A DNA stretch of 64,000 nucleotides, from the NCBI GenBank assembly GCA_002286715.1, contig NSJX01000031.1:160266-224265 (forward strand), given 5' to 3'. Both the position numbers and the translations under genes were made by a program. Source of the stretch: Dentipellis sp. KUC8613. Its lineage: Eukaryota > Basidiomycota > Agaricomycetes > Russulales > Hericiaceae. Within the stretch, counting starts at the first letter, position 1. Each line of letters begins with the position of its first letter. Under the pieces are notes generated by a model. That model ran no database searches, was not told where the DNA came from, and saw only the letters and a program-made list of their open reading frames with translations. Of this stretch, positions 36,156 to 47,981 are shown piece after piece.

Positions 36156-38072
36156 ATGCCTACCGCCAGCGTCTCCGCCAAGGACTATTGGCTCTCCCTC
36201 GCCCAACCGCGCTTCCCACCAGTGGATGCGTCTACCTTCCGCGACGCTGACAAGGTCGCGGATGCCCAGCAGACGCTAGACAACGAGCTCCACGCCCTGC
36301 ACTGGCTTATCTGCGCCATACGCACTCACAGGAACTCCTTCTCCATTACCTCGAGGCTTCCATCCGAGATCCTCGCGCGCGTCTTCGCCTTCGTCGCCAT
36401 CAACGAGCCTCCAAGCTCGCGGACGGTACTTCCGTCGCCTTCGGGCCCACCCACTGTCGCGCGCGATCTCGGATGGATAAGGGTCACACATGTCAGCCAC
36501 CATTGGCGGGAGGTTGCGATGCAGGACGCGGGTCTCTGGGGAAACGAGCTCGTGTTCACGCTCGGGCATCGGTGGTTCAGCGAGATGCTGGATCGCGCGA
36601 AGGCGGCGCCGTTGACGTTCACCCGGGACAAGAGCGAGACAAAGGCCATCAACCACTACGGGCATCTCATCGCTTCACACCTCACTCACACCCGGCACCT
36701 TTGGCTTTCTGCCCCGCCAACCGACCTCCTTTGTCTAGGAAACCTCCTCACAGACCATGCGCCGATGCTCGAGACCCTCGAGATCGTCAACACCGACCCG
36801 AACAGCTGCGTGCGGCTCCCACCGGGCTTTCTTTCAGGAAACGCGCCGAAGCTACGCCGCATGACGCTGCGCGGGTGCTATCTCCTTGGGACCTCGCCAA
36901 TCATGAACAGATTCACCTCTTACGCGATGCGGTGTCCTCTTTTCCCTTCGCCCCGACCGTCCCAGCCGCCGCTTCTCCTGGACCAGACGTCGGTCACCAG
37001 GCTGGACGAGCTGATCACGTCGTTTGGGAGCATGCCTCATCTCGAGACGATCATCATTGAACGTCCGATCCTTCCGCGCCCAGCGCATGTCGACCTCGTG
37101 ACAAGAAAGGACGAGATCGTCAGGATGCCGCGCCTCTCCTTGCTCAACGTCACCGGCACTGTCTTCGAGTGCACCAACATCTTGGAGCGGTTGACTCTGC
37201 CGCCCGCCACCAGCCTCGGAGCCGCCTGCGTCGCTTTCGACGCCGAGGAGAACTTCGAGCCTCTCCTCTCCCTGCTCAGCGGGTTCTCGAAGGCGTTCCG
37301 AGGACACGATCCGTTCCTGACCGTCTGCATCTCGCCATTGGCGAATGGCTTCGCCTTGAAAGCCCAGAGCTACGTCAGCAATGGCAACGAGCACACAGTG
37401 CGCGCCGCCTGCCTCCGCCTGTGCTTCCTCTGGCGGCGGAACTGGGCGGCGCTGGAGGGCCCGGAGGCCGCCCGGCCGCCATTTGACAAGTCCACATACA
37501 ACGCGATGCTCCGCCGGGTCTTCCAAGCTCTGGGTTCCAGCCACATCCAAACGCTGTCCATCGACGACTCGCCGAATTGCGATCGCAGGTTCTGGTCTGC
37601 CCAGGAGTGGCTGGATGTCTTTGCGCTGTGCAGCGACGTCAAGCATGTGCGCGTCGGCGAGACCGTCGATGCGAAGAGCTTGTTCGAGGCGCTGACGATG
37701 TCTGTCCCCGCCGATCCTGGGAAGCCGCCGCTACTCGGGGGCCCGGAGCTGGATGTCGTCCCCAGGAGCAGGTCGGGAGAGCTGCTCTTCCCGAAGTTGT
37801 CGACGCTGTGGCTGTCTCGCGCGAATATGTCTGGTGCGGAGGACGGTGCGGGTAGCACGGGCAAGGATGGGCCGGACTACTTCGTTGATCGGTTGGCTAC
37901 GCGCCAGCAGTCGTCGGCCCCGCTTTCGACGCTGTACTTCAATCGTTGCACGGTGTCGAAGTTGTGTATGGCGGACCTTCGCCGTCTGGCGAAGACGCGG
38001 TATAACGAGGACGGTCCTCTGTTCTTGTCTGCTGACCTCCCTGATCTTTGTTCTTCCTCCTCATCTTCATAA
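36156..38072 (+). CDS. F-box domain protein C
   Basis: Intronless F-box gene of 638 codons. The ATG at 36156 gives MPTASVSAKDYWLSLAQ, which aligns in position with AEEYWHTL of gene B, supporting this start over the upstream CTG/TTG-type openings. The F-box is at RLPSEILARVFAFVAI; then WIRVTHVSHHWREVAM, GLWGNELVFTLGHRWFSEML and leucine-rich repeats (PMLETLEIVNTD, PKLRRMTLRG, PHLETIIIERP). It ends in a run of serines. The CpG-rich gene stops within about 100 bp of the AT-rich, CpG-poor block to its right, so it marks the edge of that block. Confidence 0.88.
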   Translation: MPTASVSAKDYWLSLAQPRFPPVDASTFRDADKVADAQQTLDNELHALHWLICAIRTHRNSFSITSRLPSEILARVFAFVAINEPPSSRTVLPSPSGPPTVARDLGWIRVTHVSHHWREVAMQDAGLWGNELVFTLGHRWFSEMLDRAKAAPLTFTRDKSETKAINHYGHLIASHLTHTRHLWLSAPPTDLLCLGNLLTDHAPMLETLEIVNTDPNSCVRLPPGFLSGNAPKLRRMTLRGCYLLGTSPIMNRFTSYAMRCPLFPSPRPSQPPLLLDQTSVTRLDELITSFGSMPHLETIIIERPILPRPAHVDLVTRKDEIVRMPRLSLLNVTGTVFECTNILERLTLPPATSLGAACVAFDAEENFEPLLSLLSGFSKAFRGHDPFLTVCISPLANGFALKAQSYVSNGNEHTVRAACLRLCFLWRRNWAALEGPEAARPPFDKSTYNAMLRRVFQALGSSHIQTLSIDDSPNCDRRFWSAQEWLDVFALCSDVKHVRVGETVDAKSLFEALTMSVPADPGKPPLLGGPELDVVPRSRSGELLFPKLSTLWLSRANMSGAEDGAGSTGKDGPDYFVDRLATRQQSSAPLSTLYFNRCTVSKLCMADLRRLAKTRYNEDGPLFLSADLPDLCSSSSSS

Positions 38073-39759
38073 TCTTGATCTTGTTTCTTTACTCAACTTC
38101 ATTGCATTGCCATTACTCCCTCTTCAGAACCACCTACCTCCACCAATGCCGGCTCCATTCATTGCATTCTTGTTACAACAGTTTTGCATGTACCACCTAT
38201 CTATCTAAATCATTCCTCTGTAACATTTATGACTCTCCTTTGTTTTTCTCTGTACACTATAAAACAAGACTATCATTCAATGTTTACTCAAGTACAATGC
38301 AGCCCAGCCAGAGCTTACACTCATGCATTGTTGCTGCAGAAGGGTGCTCATGATGTCAGTGCTGTTCTCAGACTTTTGCAGGTCAAAATCACTTGAAGCC
38401 CTTGGGATGAACAGCAAGAAGATGGAGTCTGCCAGTGATTCACAATGTGCACAAGGGTGATGAATTTGATTCTATTGGGACCTGATTGGCTGGTATTTTT
38501 GTGGTGAGCTTCCAATTTTGTTTCAATCTTATCCTTAGTTTGTTTCTTGTTCTTGACTCACAGGATACTGAACTTGTTTATTTCTTATTGCTTCTGGTAT
38601 GTTATGACTTTTAGTCTTCATCATCTTGTCTTAGTCTTGTTAATAAGAGTCTCAATCTTGTCTACTGAGATATGAATTCTTCTGTATTTATAATGTCTCC
38701 TGCTACCCAGAACAAGTGTATGGTTCAACTTGGAATTGTCAAGGATCACTCCATATCTTATCACTTTCCTTGATTCATTCTGATGACCTCTGAGCATGAT
38801 CAAGCACCATGAACACTAACAACAAGTACTGAGGATGATCATCAATGCTTCCTGCTGATGATTTTAAGGTTTTGGATCAATGTCTTGGGTTGATTTCTTG
38901 ACTTCTCAGACTGGTGAGAACACTGAGGACATCTCAGAGCACCACAAGCCAATTGTATTATGACCCAAGCCAGGTTTGAACTGGCAGCCTCATGCATAGT
39001 GACAAAATGCCTGTGCATCAAGTCAAGTATTAGGCCAAATGGCTATAGTACTTAAAATGTTTATGTTATACATAAATAGCCTTCAAAGTACATTAAGTAG
39101 TTCAGCTTGTACAGCTACTGCCAGTGTAGTGATCCTACAAACACAGCATACAACTGTAGGATGGCTGAATATCAGAAAACAAATTGAAAAAAAGTGAAAA
39201 CAATATATTAAATAGAGAGAATTTATATCAAAACAGATAGAATCATATTGAGCTATCTTAAATCAAATGAAATAAGATAAAATCAAATTAAAATATGTTA
39301 AAATAGAGTAAACCAAGACCAATTCAATTATGATTAAAAAATGAACTCCAATCTAAGCATGATCATGTTTGTAACTACTTGCAAAATCTATAAAGTAATA
39401 AGACATAGATGAATCAGACCATGCTGCTTGCCAGCCCACTCCACCCTACTGTGCAGTAAAAGATAAAAACAAAAATCAGAATGTTTGATCACAAAATACA
39501 CAAGCCTTTTAAACATATTATTACAGCATGATATGTCTTAGTACATCTCTGAACAACTAAAGACTTCAAGATATCTAAAAAAACTGCACTGTGTGCAGAT
39601 AGCATCAATTGTTATATATACATGCATTTTGCTATGAACAGACTCCTCCACTTGATCATCTCACCTTCTCCTTGAGTGTTTAATTGGTATAGTCATGAGG
39701 TGCTTCTAGGCTGTTGCACATGATGAGTATAACAACAATTCAAGATATAATATAAGCAA
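38073..39759. other. AT-rich, CpG-depleted non-coding block
   Basis: After about 38155 I see essentially no CpG for 1.6 kb, and parts (39170-39350) are over 75 percent A+T. No open frame of interest exists. It holds a tRNA-like B-box element near 38960-39045 and forms the 3' flank of NLR copy 2. The composition suggests old methylated or repeat-derived DNA. Confidence 0.6.
38960..39045 (-). ncRNA. tRNA-like Pol III promoter element, degenerate tRNA or SINE head
   Basis: On the minus strand a clean T-arm is present: stem GCCAG, loop TTCAAAC, stem CTGGC, matching the B-box GWTCRANNC. About 58 nt upstream, TGGCCTAAT resembles an A-box. An ATGCA/TGCAT stem lies in between. The 3' acceptor strand TTGGGTC finds no good 5' partner, so this is not a functional standard tRNA. 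A tRNA-derived SINE head or decayed tRNA fits best. Confidence 0.4.
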
Positions 39760-42700
39760 TTACCTGTCTTTTTCTCTGCTGTCATATTCATGAAGAAGTC
39801 GAACAAGATCAGGATTCCAAGCTGCTGTTTCAATGGCATCTCTGTGATAACAAGGAGGATCATATGTAGGGCAAATATTAGCACCATTTTCCAGTAGACA
39901 TTTGACCACTGAAATTTGACATTGTCGTAGTTCAGCAGCCCAATGATTCCAGATATCAAGATCTCTCAATGGTGTACGTGATTGTCCATTCTCATAATAT
40001 TTCTGTTTAGAGCATGCTGCTATGATTGCTGTTATTGACATGTTGTCCAGACATATATTGACATTGGCTCCTCTTTCAATCAAAAGCTTGACAACCCCTA
40101 GGATGTCTTGCCCACAGATAGCAGTCAGTGATAGCGTATCTTGAACATAAAATCTAGATAGTGAGATCATGTCCTGTTTACATGCAGCAACAAGTGGTGG
40201 TGGTAATGATGATGATGATAAATATCCCATACCATTAACATCTACTCCTATATCCAATAAATACCTAACAACTGGTTCTCTCTTATGCAGACATGCACAT
40301 ATAAGTGCTTGATGGGCTTCCATAGTAAGCTTAGAGTCTTCCTTGAAAATTTCTTTCACAACAGATAACCATCCATATTTAGCTGCAATTATATATACAT
40401 ATGGAGAGAATGTGGTATTCATTAATAGTGTGTGAATATCAGCACCATTGTATAGCAGCAAATCTGCAATTGGTGTATTCCCATGTGCAATTGCAGTTAC
40501 AAGTGCACAATTCATATTTGTGCTACATATGTTAGGATCAGCCCCTTTTTCAAGAAGCTTTTTCACAGCTGATGTGCAACCATGTTTTGATGCAATGACA
40601 AGAGGTGTCTCGCACTTATCATTAGGCCCATTGATATCAGCTCCATTCTCTAGTAATATTTCCATGCTTAGTACAGAATTGCTCATGGATGCAGACACAA
40701 AAGCAATATCAACTTGTTTAACATTCACAGGTTTTTTTTCTAAAAGAGCTTCAATGACTGATGCATGACCCCATGTAGCCGCAGTTACAATTGCAGTTCC
40801 CAACTTTTCGTTATTTATGTTTGTATCAGCACCCTTTTCAAGAAGCATTTTAACAACTGATAGATGTCCATTCTTTGATGCAGCTATTAGAGCAGTTCCA
40901 AGACCCTCAGCATTTATATTGATGTCAACATCTTTTTCTAACAAAGCTTCAACAATTGATATATGACCTTTATTTGATGCAGCTATAAGAGCAGTTCCAA
41001 GCTGTTCACTATTTTCATAAATATTGATATCTTTTTAAAATAGTGCTCTAACAATTGTTATGTAACCTTTGTCACATCCAATCATAAGTGCATTTATATT
41101 ACTTTGTAATTTGGCATTGATATCAATGTTACAATCAATTAATATCTCAGCAATTGAAATATGACCATGCATCAATGCAGATATCAGAGCAGTTCCATGA
41201 GGGTACAAATTCACATCAATATCAGCACCATTCTTAAGCAAAAGTTCAAGCATTGATGATTTATTGCATATGCATGTAGTTATGAGTGCATTCACAAAGA
41301 AGTCAGGATTATTGTTTGTTTTACTATCTGTTATATCAGGATATCTGGCTTGTAAATTGACATCAGCACCCACTTCTAAAAGATAGACAACAACTGATAA
41401 ATGATTGCATTTTATTGCAGATATAAGAGCTGATTGCATGTAATCATTGCAATATATTAGTGCATTAATATTAGCACCTTTATCAATCAAATGCTTGATA
41501 ATGTCAAGATCCTCAGCAAGAACTGCTCTTATGAGTGGAGTTATATTATCATGCAATACATCAAGATTTCTAACATGATCAATCAACCAGAAAATTTCCT
41601 CTTTTTGACAAATTTTATCATTTATGGTTGATTTCCATTTATTTTGAGTAAAAAAATTAATTGCTAGATGTAGATATTGGATCAAAGTATGCTGTGTAAG
41701 AAGAGAATTATCAAACAATAACTGCCAAAGCATTGTTTTTTTTGTTGAAAAGGCCCATGCAGCTTGATCATATAATTTGCATGTTTTATAGCTGAGCCTT
41801 GACAGGCTATAACATCTGTATTCTAATACAACAGACCACTTTTCTTTCAATGCTTTCACAAGATATTTGTGTAATTCACTGTCTTTGAGAATTGATACCT
41901 GTTCAATGTGTCTCAGAGTTGAACTGACAGCATAATTATAGAGATCTTTGTGTTCTTCTAAGATCTGATGAGAAAAACTCATGTGCAATGTTGATAAAGA
42001 GGCTAAGCAAACTTCAGATATTATCATATGAGATGTATGTGCATCAACATGATAACATGCCAGTGGACCTTGTTTGATGTTATCAGAAGTAATATATTCC
42101 TGAAAAGAAAGATGACAGAATTGTATTGCCCCATTGTATACAACTATAAGGCTGGAACAAATCTCCAACAAACTGGAATTATTCAAAAATTTTGACTTCT
42201 TTTTTACATCTGTGCTGTTATTAAAGTATATGTCAAAAGCAGTTTTAAGCTCTTTTTCTGTGATTGGGCACACAGAAAATGCAATCCATCTTAACATATA
42301 ACACAGTTTTCCAGAGTGTCTGGCATCTATATTCTGTAGAATTCTTTCATAAGTTGCCTCCAAGGTTTGTGGCATATCATGTAATGCTTCTTCAATATCA
42401 GCAGTAGTTTTGCATTTTCTAAGCTCTCCCAATTGGCAATCAATCCATAGAAACCTGTAAATATTTGATAAGGTTAATAAAATGTACAATACTCATAGAG
42501 ATTTTTAGATGTTCTCACATTCCATTTGACCTTTGAAGCAAGACCCTTCTAATTTTCAACTTGATATCATCACAGAGATTACTGAAGAATCTGTCTTTAT
42601 CAAACACAGTAGATAGATGTAGTCCAATATCTTTGCTTATATATGCTTTGTCCATATTCATGACATGTGTAACTTTTGTCTCCAGACAAGCTCTGATGTC

Positions 42701-44325
42701 AATCTGATTGCGACTGATAGTGAAGAGATGAACAGGATATTCAGCATCCAGTATAAGGTTCTCCATGAATGGGAATAGATATCTTTGCCTCTCATATTCT
42801 AGGCATTCATCAAGAGCATCAAGAATAATATATGCAGCTTCAAACAGCTTTAAGATGTTGCCCAGAGCAGTTTCCAAACTCAGTAAGCTAGGCTGTCTGT
42901 GCCCATAGTTATGTTCCACATAGAGCTGCTTTAACACAGAGAAAGCATTATGGTTTTGAGAGGAAAGCTGCCCAAGGAGAGATGCAAGTAAGCCACGGAA
43001 GACCTGTTTTGATGGATCTTTGAAGTCAAAATAGAAGAAAGCCACTGCACAGGAACTCTTGGACTTGTATTCTTGAAGTAAAGTACTGACAATAGTTGAA
43101 CTACTCAAATGTAAATTATTGGCATGGTTTGGCAGGGAACTCTGCCACTTACCACAATACACTTTTGCCACTACCAGCTAAATTTTGGTAATCAGGAAAT
43201 GTTTCCTCATGTGAGAATCAATACACATACGTATGCCATGCAGCCATAGAGAAGATTGCTTTTCTTGCTTCCAGGCAGAAAACTGCAAATCATGCAAGAG
43301 CCACTGCCCAGAAGTATGATTATACAATTTTTCCTGAGCTGCATTGTAGTTAATATATGGATCAGGGGGTGACAACCACTCAAAGCATCCTTCAAGCTCC
43401 AAATTCACTAGAAGCAGAACATGGATCAAAGATCTGATTTAGGTGCAAGAAAGATAAAATCTACCTTGAACCTTCTCCAATTTCTCCACTACTTTCTTCC
43501 CTGCATTACCTACCTCCTGAAGTGTGTGCTGTGCCACTTGATGTGTCTCTGCTTGGACAACCAAGCTCTCATCTTTGGTCAGGGAGTCCAGCCTCTGTAG
43601 TGCATCAGAAACATTGTCTTCCTTGCTTACAAGGGTTTGGATGAAAAGTTCTAGAAATCATCTGTTAGAATATCTCAGCATTATTTACCAACAATCAACA
43701 ACGTACTCAGTCGCCCTTTCTGAATATATTTCGTGACCAGCCCAAGGGAAGAAAGTATGCATGCAAGTATCTCCACCAGCCTCTTCTTCAGGTCAGCTGA
43801 AATCACACCTTCAAGATAGATGCGGCAACGGTCAAGACAATTCTGCAACCGGGAGAAAAGATCGATGATGGAATCATAGCGAGAGCTAACATTGCGAGCA
43901 GCCTGTCAGAACGAGGTCAGCACACGATCCAGATACAACAGAACCGAACGTACACCCAGAAGGTATCTGACAGCTGTAAACACAGCTGCCCCCAGCGGGA
44001 AAGCCTAAGACAAGAATGTCACTTGAATCTCTTTATAAACTAAGATGATGAACCATGATGAACGTACATTAGCGACGCCCTCACTAGCGGCATCCACGAT
44101 AAGCCCAATAACAGCCAGAACAGGCTTCAAGACCATTCGGATCTTCCCTCCTCGACTACGATAGTTCTTGAACTTCATCTGCTTGTCGTTGATCGCCTCC
44201 AAGAGTTGGTCGGCGGTGAGAACACCTGCAAGGCCGTGAGAAGTGTCCGTGATACTCATCTTCGTGTCAGCCTCATAGCGCTTGATCGCAGCAGTCCAGA
44301 TGTCTGCGAATGGATCTTCGGACAT
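39760..44325 (-). pseudogene. Goodbye-NACHT-ankyrin STAND NTPase, copy 2, with internal stop
   Basis: Paralogue of the gene at 5115. Exons, in transcription order, are 44325-44068, 44004-43954, 43902-43707, 43650-43465, 43407-43231, 43176-43152, 43100-42519, and 42454 onward. Lengths equal copy 1 (258, 51, 196, 177, 25, 582) except exon 4, which is 33 nt longer. The Goodbye domain starts MSEDPFADIW. The P-loop GIPGSGKS uses the 25-nt micro-exon. Walker B is IILDALDECLE. The last exon enters an ankyrin array but meets one in-frame TAA at 41035-41037 (codon 965). The same frame then stays open for 424 codons of good ankyrin repeats to a stop at 39760. It is therefore a recent pseudogene, a truncated receptor of 964 residues, or a sequencing error. 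The body is almost CpG-free. Confidence 0.85.
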
Positions 44326-44807
44326 TGCGGACAGTTGAGGTTGTTCGATGTAGTGCGATGGCGTGCAGCCCGTTCGATAGCGAAGGTGATGGTGGGAGCT
44401 GAGGAGAGGTCAGCGACTTCAAGACGCGTGTGGGAAAGGCGTCTAACTCATGCCGTTCATCCCTGCAGTCATTACGGTCCTCACCATGACATTTTCTCCC
44501 AGTCTCCATTCCTTCACAGCGCAGCTTCAGCATCTGTCTGTACCTGAATCTTATCTCCACTCTCGTCCACTCTGTTTGATACTGATTGTGCATTCATGCA
44601 CATCAGTAGCCTCATCTTTCTATCAACACGCTTTGCCTCTCTCGAGACTATGACGGGCAGGAACGACTGACTCACTTATGAGCCTAGCTGGTCGAGACAA
44701 GAATTGTCGTACATGTAGTCAAGGGAGGCTCATAGACTGCGGCTGACCGGCACTCAAGAAGCTGTTTCGTACGGTCATCGCTCGCGACAACAGCTCCTGC
44801 GGCAGTC
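44326..44807. promoter_or_regulatory. divergent promoter region: NLR copy 2 / membrane protein
   Basis: CpG-rich, 482 bp between two divergent start codons. The overlapping open frames here (44206-44547 and 44273-44593) are shadows without domains. It presumably holds both core promoters; no clear TATA box was identified. Confidence 0.4.
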
Positions 44808-45931
44808 ATGGCCGCTCCCTCAGGTACCGTAACGGTAAGTACCACATCCCCCAGGCCTCCTTGAAGTCTCTCACTTTGATCCAACCGGATTATCAGCTCC
44901 TTCCAGATGGAGCAGCCGAGGACATCGATGCCCTCGCCGCCCCCGACATCCATTTCCTGGGCCACACGATCACTGTCACCGGCGTCGTCTTCTCCGTGGT
45001 CATCGTCGTCGTCCTCATGACCGTCGTCGCGCTCCCCATCTGGCTGCACGTCCGCAAACAGCGGCGCCAGGAACAGCTCGGGAAGGCCAGCGGCACATCG
45101 TCCCCGGACTCTGTTACTGTCGGCGGGCAGAATGCCACACCTATGAGTCACCATCAACCGGCGGACGGCTCGAGCTCTGGTGGCGCTTTGGTGGCGACGC
45201 ATTACCGGAAGCTTTGCGCTTGCCACAGCTGCAGGAGACTGCGCGCACACTCCGATATCTCAGTCAGCCGCCCTCTCTCTCCGATCATGGAAGGCGAGGA
45301 TAGTACAAGTAACATCTCTGCTCTGCCGACGGAGAGTATTTCTGAAAGTCAAGCCTCTGCCCCTGCGAACGGCCATGTCTCAGGTGTCTCCCAGCAAGCC
45401 CCCCGATCCGAGGTTCCCGTATCAGTGCAGTCCAGCGATTCTCCAGTTCCTGCAAATGGTGCGACATCTTCGTCCTATCAGGAAGATTATAACATGCCCG
45501 TCAAATATCTGTTAACTATCGTTGCACCGGCCCCGCCACCCATGATCGACGAGCACGACTTCATCCAGCTGCGCGTCGTCTCGCCCCCGTCGCCTCTCTG
45601 GGATGAATTGCCCACGCCCACCACGTCGTTCGACTCCCCGCAGACGCCTTTCGGCAACGACATGATGTTCCACCGGCTCTCTGGCTTCCGCTCCCCCGCC
45701 GCCACTCTAGCAGACTCCGACACTTCTACTTGTGGCGATGCGGACGTCAAGAGAGGCAATGTCTGGGCGGCTGACGCAGACTGGCTGTACTCGGGGTGCG
45801 AGACTGAACTGGGCGGATCGGCCCCGGGGGAGCCCCTTGGACTCGGCTTTGGAGACCAGTTTGGCGACGTGGCGCAGCAGAAGACAGTCGCAGGAGAGAA
45901 AGGCTTTTTGTCGTTCGACGATATCGCCTGA
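44808..45931 (+). CDS. single-pass membrane protein with Ser/Pro-rich tail
   Basis: Two exons: 44808-44834 (MAAPSGTVT) and 44897-45931, joined by a 62-nt GT-AG intron in phase 0, giving 353 residues. A short acidic N-terminus (GAAEDIDALAAPD) precedes one strong transmembrane helix around residues 27-50 (VFSVVIVVVLMTVVALPIWL), followed by a basic stop-transfer stretch HVRKQRRQEQ. The tail is long, Ser/Pro/Thr-rich and probably cytosolic, with a small Cys motif CACHSCRR and a conserved-looking DEHDFIQLRVVSPPSPLW segment. No enzymatic domain is seen. It resembles uncharacterised Agaricomycete membrane proteins. Its 3' end converges with the Sld3-like gene 100 bp away. Confidence 0.7.
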
Positions 45932-46031
45932 TTGCAGCGGCCACGCGCCCATATATCTCTGTATCTTTCGTGTATTCGTACCATAAATGTGTATTTGCTT
46001 TATGACCCCGACCGTGCATGTATGAAGTCCT

Positions 46032-47354
46032 TCATTGCCCAGCAAGTATTTCATCGTCAGACCAATCACTCGTCATCGTCTTCGTCCGCTGCAGCCCAAC
46101 ACGTTGACTTGGCTGTGAAGATACCTTCGGTTTCGTAGGCGTCGCACCAACCAGCACCACCGGTGCGGCCGACTTCGCTTTCGGCTTCTGCGGCGTCCCG
46201 GCCACCAGCACCACGCCATTCTGCGACCCCGAGCCCGACTTCGTCGAGACGTCGTTCATGCTCATCGTCTTCGCGAGCTTGCTCTTCACCGCGGGCTCCC
46301 CTGGCTTGCGCCGCGGCTTCTCCTTGAACACCCGCGACATGCTGATTTCGCGCTGCAGGAAGCGCTTGCGCGTCGTCGTCGTCTGCTGCTGGCGCTCCGC
46401 GTCTTGGCTGAGTGAGAGAGATAGGGAGCGAGAGCGCGAGCGCGAGGGGGCGCGGCTGGTCGATGATGAGGAACGCTTGATGGCGGGGCGCGGTTGTGGT
46501 TGAGGTTTTTCTTCGGGCTCCGGCTCGTCTTCGTCTTCTGACCAGGGCGGGATGCGGAACAGCTTGGTGCGGAGTAATTTGTACATGCTTGGTAGCTTTT
46601 CTGCGAACCTGGATCACGGTGACGTGAGACGGTTAGTTGACCTATGTCCATAGACGATAGTCACTTACAGCGGCTGCACGACGTCGTTGCAAAATGTCTG
46701 CGTCCAGTCGTTGATCCCCGCGACGTCTGTCTTCTGCCCCGATTGATTTGGCGTTTGGTCGCCCGCTTCCGGCGTGGGCAGTGCCATCTGCCAGAGCGCC
46801 AGCCTGTCCATGTGGCTCTCCAACCGGTCTTCCAGAAGCTGCTCTGGCGTGTTCTCCTCTGTATCAGACGAAGAGCCGACGGCTTGGACCCTGCGGCGCT
46901 TCCGGGGTGGTCCTGGAAGCGGGCGGAACGTGGGTTTGGGACAAGGCTTTGGGAGTGATAGTTGGAGAAGGTGGATGAGGATCTGGATTTGCACTCTGCG
47001 GAGCCGGTAAGTGTGATGTTGTATAGACACAATGGTATCAGCAACGTACTCTCGCTTCTCCATGTATTCGAGCCACGTGTTCCTCAGAGATTCGCCTTCT
47101 GAAGAGCCTGACACGTCTGCCTCACTTTCTTCTGGAGACCAATGGCTGGACGAGAATGTCGCCATTTGGCTCTCGAGGTCGTCCGTGGCGTCTCTGGAGG
47201 AGAGCATGTTTCGGATTTGGTCTTGGTATTTATACGAGCACCAACGGTTTGTCAGGGAGATGTTATCCAACGCAGCGTGTAGTGATGGTACTGATGAAGT
47301 TTCGTTGCATGCAATCAATAGCAAGAGCGTGTCGGGGAGTTGCCGCAGGGGCAT
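46032..47354 (-). CDS. Sld3-like DNA replication regulator (putative)
   Basis: A gene of about four exons starting at 47354 (MPLRQLPDTLLLLIACNE). Features recalling the Sld3 C-terminal domain of fungal replication initiation factors are TWLEYMEKREVQIQILIHLL, joined over the intron near 46997-47050, then RRRVQAVGSS, WTQTFCNDVVQPLFAEKLPS followed by KLLRTKLF, and an Arg/Ser-rich segment leading to KRFLQREISMSRVFKEKPRR. The end is DWSDDEILAGQ at 46032. Sld3 loads Cdc45 at origins and is a CDK target; the SR-rich and SP-containing tail fits a phospho-regulated nuclear protein. Assignment rests on my recognition of the motif pattern, not on a search, so the family call is moderate while the gene itself is well supported. 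Confidence 0.65.
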
Positions 47355-47981
47355 GAGGATCTAGCAAAGATCGTTGAGCATACCGCAGAAACACATTCTA
47401 TTACATTCTTGCCCTCACCTCCGGAAGGTAGAGAAATTGCAAGTATACCCGGCGTACTTGACTCTCGAGCGACGGTGCGGGTTCATGCGTACTAAAGAAG
47501 GGCGGGTTGGCAGAAATGATGCTCTTCTCCTGATTCGCGGTCCATTTCACAGAAGAATCTGTGAATAGTCGATAATGCATGTCTTTCTTCCGGTTATTCT
47601 TCGCGCGTCGTACTGAGGGTGACAAGCGTTTAGATGGTCGTGGTTGGAAGCATCGAGTTTAGGACTTGAGACGCGGCGGGCGCTTGTGTGTTCAAGTCTG
47701 ATATCACGTGCATGTGACGTCACGCGTTGGAAGCGCCCGTTACGCCGGGCGACACGATATCAAGCCTTTCTTTCCCTTCAAGCTTCAAGCTTCAAGTTCA
47801 TCACGTCTGCACCTTGAATACGAACGCCCCAACTCAATGTCACGAGACACGGAAAATTTTAATTCGCGTAGAAGAATACATTGATGCAAAACAGTAACTA
47901 TTCCGGAAAACAAGATTCAGAGTTGACCACTGGCAAAGCCTGGCAGAACACGACACTCCGCAGCGTCAAGATTAAGCCCCT
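47355..47981. other. intergenic with a CTTCAAG short repeat
   Basis: Promoter of the Sld3-like gene and 3' flank of the reductase. A direct repeat of about three CTTCAAG units lies near 47776-47798. No gene is supported. Confidence 0.45.

Noticed and set aside
36852..37646. 264-codon minus-strand frame
   Set aside because: Antisense to F-box gene C, with composition typical of reversed GC-rich coding DNA.
41035..41037. An intron removing the stop codon in NLR copy 2
   Set aside because: No donor/acceptor pair near the TAA keeps the frame, and the ankyrin repeat pattern runs straight through without a gap.
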